Source of the DNA: Anaerolineaceae bacterium UBA6133
GTDB lineage: Bacteria > Chloroflexota > Anaerolineae > Anaerolineales > Anaerolineaceae
Length of the DNA: 15,057 nucleotides
Direction of reading: 5' to 3'
Assembly (NCBI GenBank): GCA_002435825.1
Contig: DIVL01000014.1
Coordinates: 1-15,057, forward strand
Part shown: piece after piece, positions 12,544 to 15,057 of the stretch
How the letters are laid out: each line of letters opens with the position of its first letter
How positions within the stretch are numbered: position 1 is the stretch's first letter
Notes under the pieces: generated by a model
What the model was told of the DNA's origin: nothing
The model's database searches: none
The model's input: the letters and a program-made list of their open reading frames with translations, nothing else
Position numbers and translations under genes: made by a program

Positions 12544-14562
12544 GTGAATAATTCAACCAAGACCATATTGGTCATCGCTGTCATTTTGGTTTTATGCGTG
12601 GTGTGTTTGTGCCTTATGATTCTTGGCGCAACCTTCATTTTTTCCAGCAAAATCGTTTCGACCACGATGCCGATGGTGGTAACACCCTTCAGCCAGACTG
12701 AAGCCACTCCCATCCCATTCGTCGATCCAGGTTCACAGATTTTGGATCCAACACAGCAAGATAAGGCTTCGCAAACCCTGGAAGAGCTCAAGCAGAATAC
12801 CGTCCCGATCAATGACCCCATCGATCTGGCAGCCAGGTTGGGCGGAAAACCCAACGTGCCGGATGTACTGATCGACACCGATGCTCCCTACTCGGTCGGC
12901 GATCAGAAGAAGTTTTGGGCAACCAACACGGACACAAATGATAATTTCCAGGTCAACGCGACCTTGCGCTACGTTGGGGACAATATTTATTTCTGGATCG
13001 AGAATGGCGTGCGGTTTGATCAAAGCGATTTGAAGGAACTTGCTGACACCTTTGATAAGGAAATCATTCCGACCAACCGCGAGTTTTTTGGCAGCGAATG
13101 GAACCCGGGTGTGGACGGTGATCCAAGGTTCTACGTTCTCTACGCCGGAAATTTAGGGGGCAACCTGGCAGGCTATTTTTCCTCCGCCGACGAGCTGCAC
13201 CCGGACGCGCACCCTTACTCGAACGCGCATGAAATGTTCCTGATCAGCTCTGATAATGTCGACCTCGGTGACAGTTATATCTATGGCACCATGGCTCACG
13301 AATTTCAACATATGATCCACTGGTACCAGGATAGAAACGAAGAAACCTGGGTCAATGAAGGCTTTTCGATGCTGGCTGAACACGTGAACGAATATGACGC
13401 GGGCGGCTTTGACTGGTCTTACATGGATAACACCGATATGCAGCTCAACGACTGGGGTGGAGAAATCGGGGATAACGGTCCGCATTACGGCGCGAGCTAT
13501 CTCTTTATGGTTTATTTCCTCGACCGTTTCGGTGAAGATGCAACCAAAGCGCTCGTGCGGCACGACGAAAACGGGTTCGTGGGAATTGAAAAAGTCATGA
13601 GCGAACTTGCGATCACTAATCCCACCACGGGCAAGCCCTACACCGGGGATGAGTTTTTCGCTGACTGGGCTGTGGCAAATTTGCTGCAGGATACGGGCAT
13701 CGAAGGTGGCCGGTACGACTACCAAACCTATAATCCCACCTCCGTGGATATGGAAAAATCCCTTCTGGATTGCCCTGTTAAGGTGAATGGCAGCGTTTAC
13801 CAGTTTGGTGTGGATTACATCGAAATCGAGTGCGACAACCTGGAAAGCATCCAGATCACCGCTTCCGAAGCGGTCAATATTCTGCCTTTCACCATTCCAA
13901 GCTCAGGTGAGTATTTCATCTGGTCAAACGTCGGAGACGAGTCAAATGCTTCACTCTCGCAGACCTTTGATCTCAGCAGTTTGTCTGGTGAAGCAGCATT
14001 GACCTTCAAGACCTGGTATGACCTCGAAGAGGATTACGATTACATTTACATCAGCGCCAGTACGGATGGAGTCAACTGGGAGATCCTCAATTCCGAGAAT
14101 TGCACCACCGACAACCCGTCTGGCAACAGTTACGGCTGCGGTTGGAATGGTAAAAGTTCCGGTTGGATTGATGAAAAGGTCGACCTCTCGGATTTTGCAG
14201 GCGAACAGCTGACTCTCCGCTTTGACTACGTGACCGACGCCGCAGTAAATGGCAAGGGTATGGCAATCGATGACCTTGCGATCAATGCTATTGGCTACAC
14301 CACGGATCTCGAGATTGACCTGGGAGGTTGGACTGCTGAAGGTTTCGTCCGTGTGCAGAATAAATTACCCCAAACAATGAATCTCAGCATCGTGACTTAC
14401 ACGAAAGGCAGTACAACCGTAGACCACTACAGCTTCCAGGGCAGTATTACCATCCCCAGTTCTGAGTTAGGTGGAAGTGCTGTGGAAAAAATCGTGCTGG
14501 TAATTTCAGGCACAACCCCCTTCACAAGAGAAAAAGCAAATTACACCATTGATATTGAGTAA
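12544..14562 (+). CDS. Membrane-anchored M6-like (immune inhibitor A type) metallopeptidase
   Basis: A protein of about 672 residues. A basic N-terminus (NNSTK) and one hydrophobic segment at about 7-33 act as anchor or signal. After a linker comes a catalytic region with the zinc site GTMAHEFQHMIHW (H252, E253, H256) and, 16 residues after H256, the third ligand in WVNEGF (E272), the arrangement of M6-type peptidases. A beta-rich region (about 465-590) carries TFKTWYDLEEDYDYIYI and WIDEKVDLSDFAGEQLTLRFDY style strands typical of the C-terminal modules of immune inhibitor A proteins. No membrane segment ends the protein. Probable role: secreted or surface protein degradation. GTG at 12544 is chosen for the natural N-terminus and promoter position; an in-frame TTG at 12481 and ATG at 12490 are alternatives. 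A strong terminator follows. Confidence 0.85.
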   Translation: MNNSTKTILVIAVILVLCVVCLCLMILGATFIFSSKIVSTTMPMVVTPFSQTEATPIPFVDPGSQILDPTQQDKASQTLEELKQNTVPINDPIDLAARLGGKPNVPDVLIDTDAPYSVGDQKKFWATNTDTNDNFQVNATLRYVGDNIYFWIENGVRFDQSDLKELADTFDKEIIPTNREFFGSEWNPGVDGDPRFYVLYAGNLGGNLAGYFSSADELHPDAHPYSNAHEMFLISSDNVDLGDSYIYGTMAHEFQHMIHWYQDRNEETWVNEGFSMLAEHVNEYDAGGFDWSYMDNTDMQLNDWGGEIGDNGPHYGASYLFMVYFLDRFGEDATKALVRHDENGFVGIEKVMSELAITNPTTGKPYTGDEFFADWAVANLLQDTGIEGGRYDYQTYNPTSVDMEKSLLDCPVKVNGSVYQFGVDYIEIECDNLESIQITASEAVNILPFTIPSSGEYFIWSNVGDESNASLSQTFDLSSLSGEAALTFKTWYDLEEDYDYIYISASTDGVNWEILNSENCTTDNPSGNSYGCGWNGKSSGWIDEKVDLSDFAGEQLTLRFDYVTDAAVNGKGMAIDDLAINAIGYTTDLEIDLGGWTAEGFVRVQNKLPQTMNLSIVTYTKGSTTVDHYSFQGSITIPSSELGGSAVEKIVLVISGTTPFTREKANYTIDIE

Positions 14563-14576
14563 CCGGAAAAAACAAA

Positions 14577-14608
14577 AAACAGAGGCTGAAATTTCTCAGC
14601 CTCTGTTT
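14577..14608. terminator. Strong bidirectional intrinsic terminator
   Basis: AAACAGAGGCTGA (14577-14589) pairs perfectly over 13 bp with TCAGCCTCTGTTT (14596-14608) around a 6-nt loop. A-rich sequence on the left gives a T-run on the minus strand, and the plus side continues T-rich. It serves both the M6-like gene and the convergent STAS gene. Confidence 0.88.
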
Positions 14609-14623
14609 GATTTATTCGTCAGA

Positions 14624-14956
14624 TTAAACGCTTCCGATCGCGTCTACCAACTCATCATAGACGGTAAAGTAAGGCAAAATGCCAATTAAATCCATGGATT
14701 CGCGCACGTTTTGGCATAAACCAACCAGTGTCAGATTTCCTCTGCCGCGCTTTTTAAGTTCTTTTTGAACGCGGATAATGGACCACCAACCTGCACTCGA
14801 AACAAAGTCAATATCGTTCATATCAATGATGATGACCTTGTTTTTATCAATTAAATCTGTCAGTACCCGTTCAATGTCCGGAGCAACAGCACTATCGATT
14901 CGACCAAGCCCCTTCACCACACAAGCACGTTTATATTCAGTTACCTTAAAGTCCAT
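14624..14956 (-). CDS. STAS-domain protein, anti-sigma factor antagonist-like
   Basis: A 110-residue single STAS domain of the SpoIIAA/RsbV type, which in partner-switching systems binds an anti-sigma kinase and is controlled by serine phosphorylation. The core strand VIIIDMNDIDFVSSAG aligns with the SpoIIAA region around its phosphoserine, placing the candidate site at S54 (S53 is adjacent). The helix after it (WWSIIRVQKELKKRG) and the final LVGL...ESMDLIGI strand-helix are typical. ATG at 14956 has a strong AGAGGTGATT site; the upstream extension of the frame (25 codons) has none. No anti-sigma kinase or phosphatase lies in the window, so the partner is unknown and a non-sigma role is possible. 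Confidence 0.88.
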   Translation of the reverse strand: MDFKVTEYKRACVVKGLGRIDSAVAPDIERVLTDLIDKNKVIIIDMNDIDFVSSAGWWSIIRVQKELKKRGRGNLTLVGLCQNVRESMDLIGILPYFTVYDELVDAIGSV

Positions 14957-14990
14957 AATCACCTCTTTTTTGCTAATCGTTAACAAAAAA

Positions 14991-14999
14991 ATTATAACA
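14991..14999 (-). promoter_or_regulatory. Extended -10 promoter of the STAS gene
   Basis: On the minus strand TG (14999-14998), one base, then a perfect TATAAT (14996-14991), 34 bp before the start codon. No convincing -35 box was found, as is common with extended -10 promoters. Confidence 0.55.
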
Positions 15000-15057
15000 T
15001 CTTCCAACACATACCCTGCGTAGTGCCTCAATAGAAAATGTTACCGAAGAAGTAACG

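Noticed and set aside
14957..15031. Upstream extension of the STAS protein
   Set aside because: ATG at 14956 has a strong ribosome site, and the extension covers the promoter's -10 box.
15039..15056. GTTAC/GTAAC hairpin at the right edge
   Set aside because: The 5-bp stem has no T-run within the window and its context is cut off, so it cannot be called a terminator.

Overview
The window looks like a chromosomal stretch from an anaerobic member of the Chloroflexota, probably Anaerolineae-like. This is inferred from the overall gene style: a lipoprotein with a Thr/Pro-rich linker, rubrerythrin, a rhomboid/PAP2/guanylate kinase cluster, a large M6-like peptidase, mixed ATG/GTG/TTG starts and moderate GC. 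The assignment is an inference and no marker gene here proves it. No CRISPR array, insertion sequence, integrase or phage gene was found.

Layout. 1-428 (-) is the 5' part of a ZIP-family metal transporter, divergent from an RlmI-like methyltransferase at 474-1514 (+). A very short rubrerythrin (1535-1894, -) converges on the methyltransferase. A near-consensus promoter then drives tRNA-Gly(GCC), a hairpin terminator and tRNA-Cys(GCA). About 85 bp further on lies a broken second copy of the tRNA-Cys gene with a 21-nt insertion in its T loop. A DUF305 membrane protein (2699-3226, -) follows, then over 600 bp without genes. The second half of that gap (about 3513-3811) is dense in hairpins, including GCAA-capped ones and a long-range stem, and may be an undescribed structured RNA.

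3851-5081 (-) holds a HAD-IIA phosphatase and a small four-histidine membrane protein with a diheme cytochrome b-like His spacing, probably one operon. A CopZ-like HMA protein (5126-5329, +) converges with no gap on RNase HI, which is translationally coupled (TTGA overlap) to a solute-binding lipoprotein. Directly upstream of that lipoprotein, on the same strand, is a complete selenocysteine tRNA with its own promoter, so this genome probably decodes UGA as Sec. A GH13 glucosidase/amylase (7488-8942, +) ends at a terminator and faces an operon (-) of guanylate kinase, rhomboid protease and PAP2 phosphatase.

The right part has two divergently transcribed, membrane-anchored HExxH metalloproteins (11104-12381, - and 12544-14562, +), a strong bidirectional terminator, and an orphan STAS anti-sigma-factor-antagonist-like gene (14624-14956, -).

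How the genes work together: metal and redox handling recurs on the left (ZIP, rubrerythrin, DUF305, putative diheme protein, HMA chaperone), and envelope functions recur on the right (lipoprotein, rhomboid, PAP2, two anchored metallopeptidases). Only the gmk-rhomboid-PAP2, lipoprotein-rnhA and HAD-diheme groups look like real operons.
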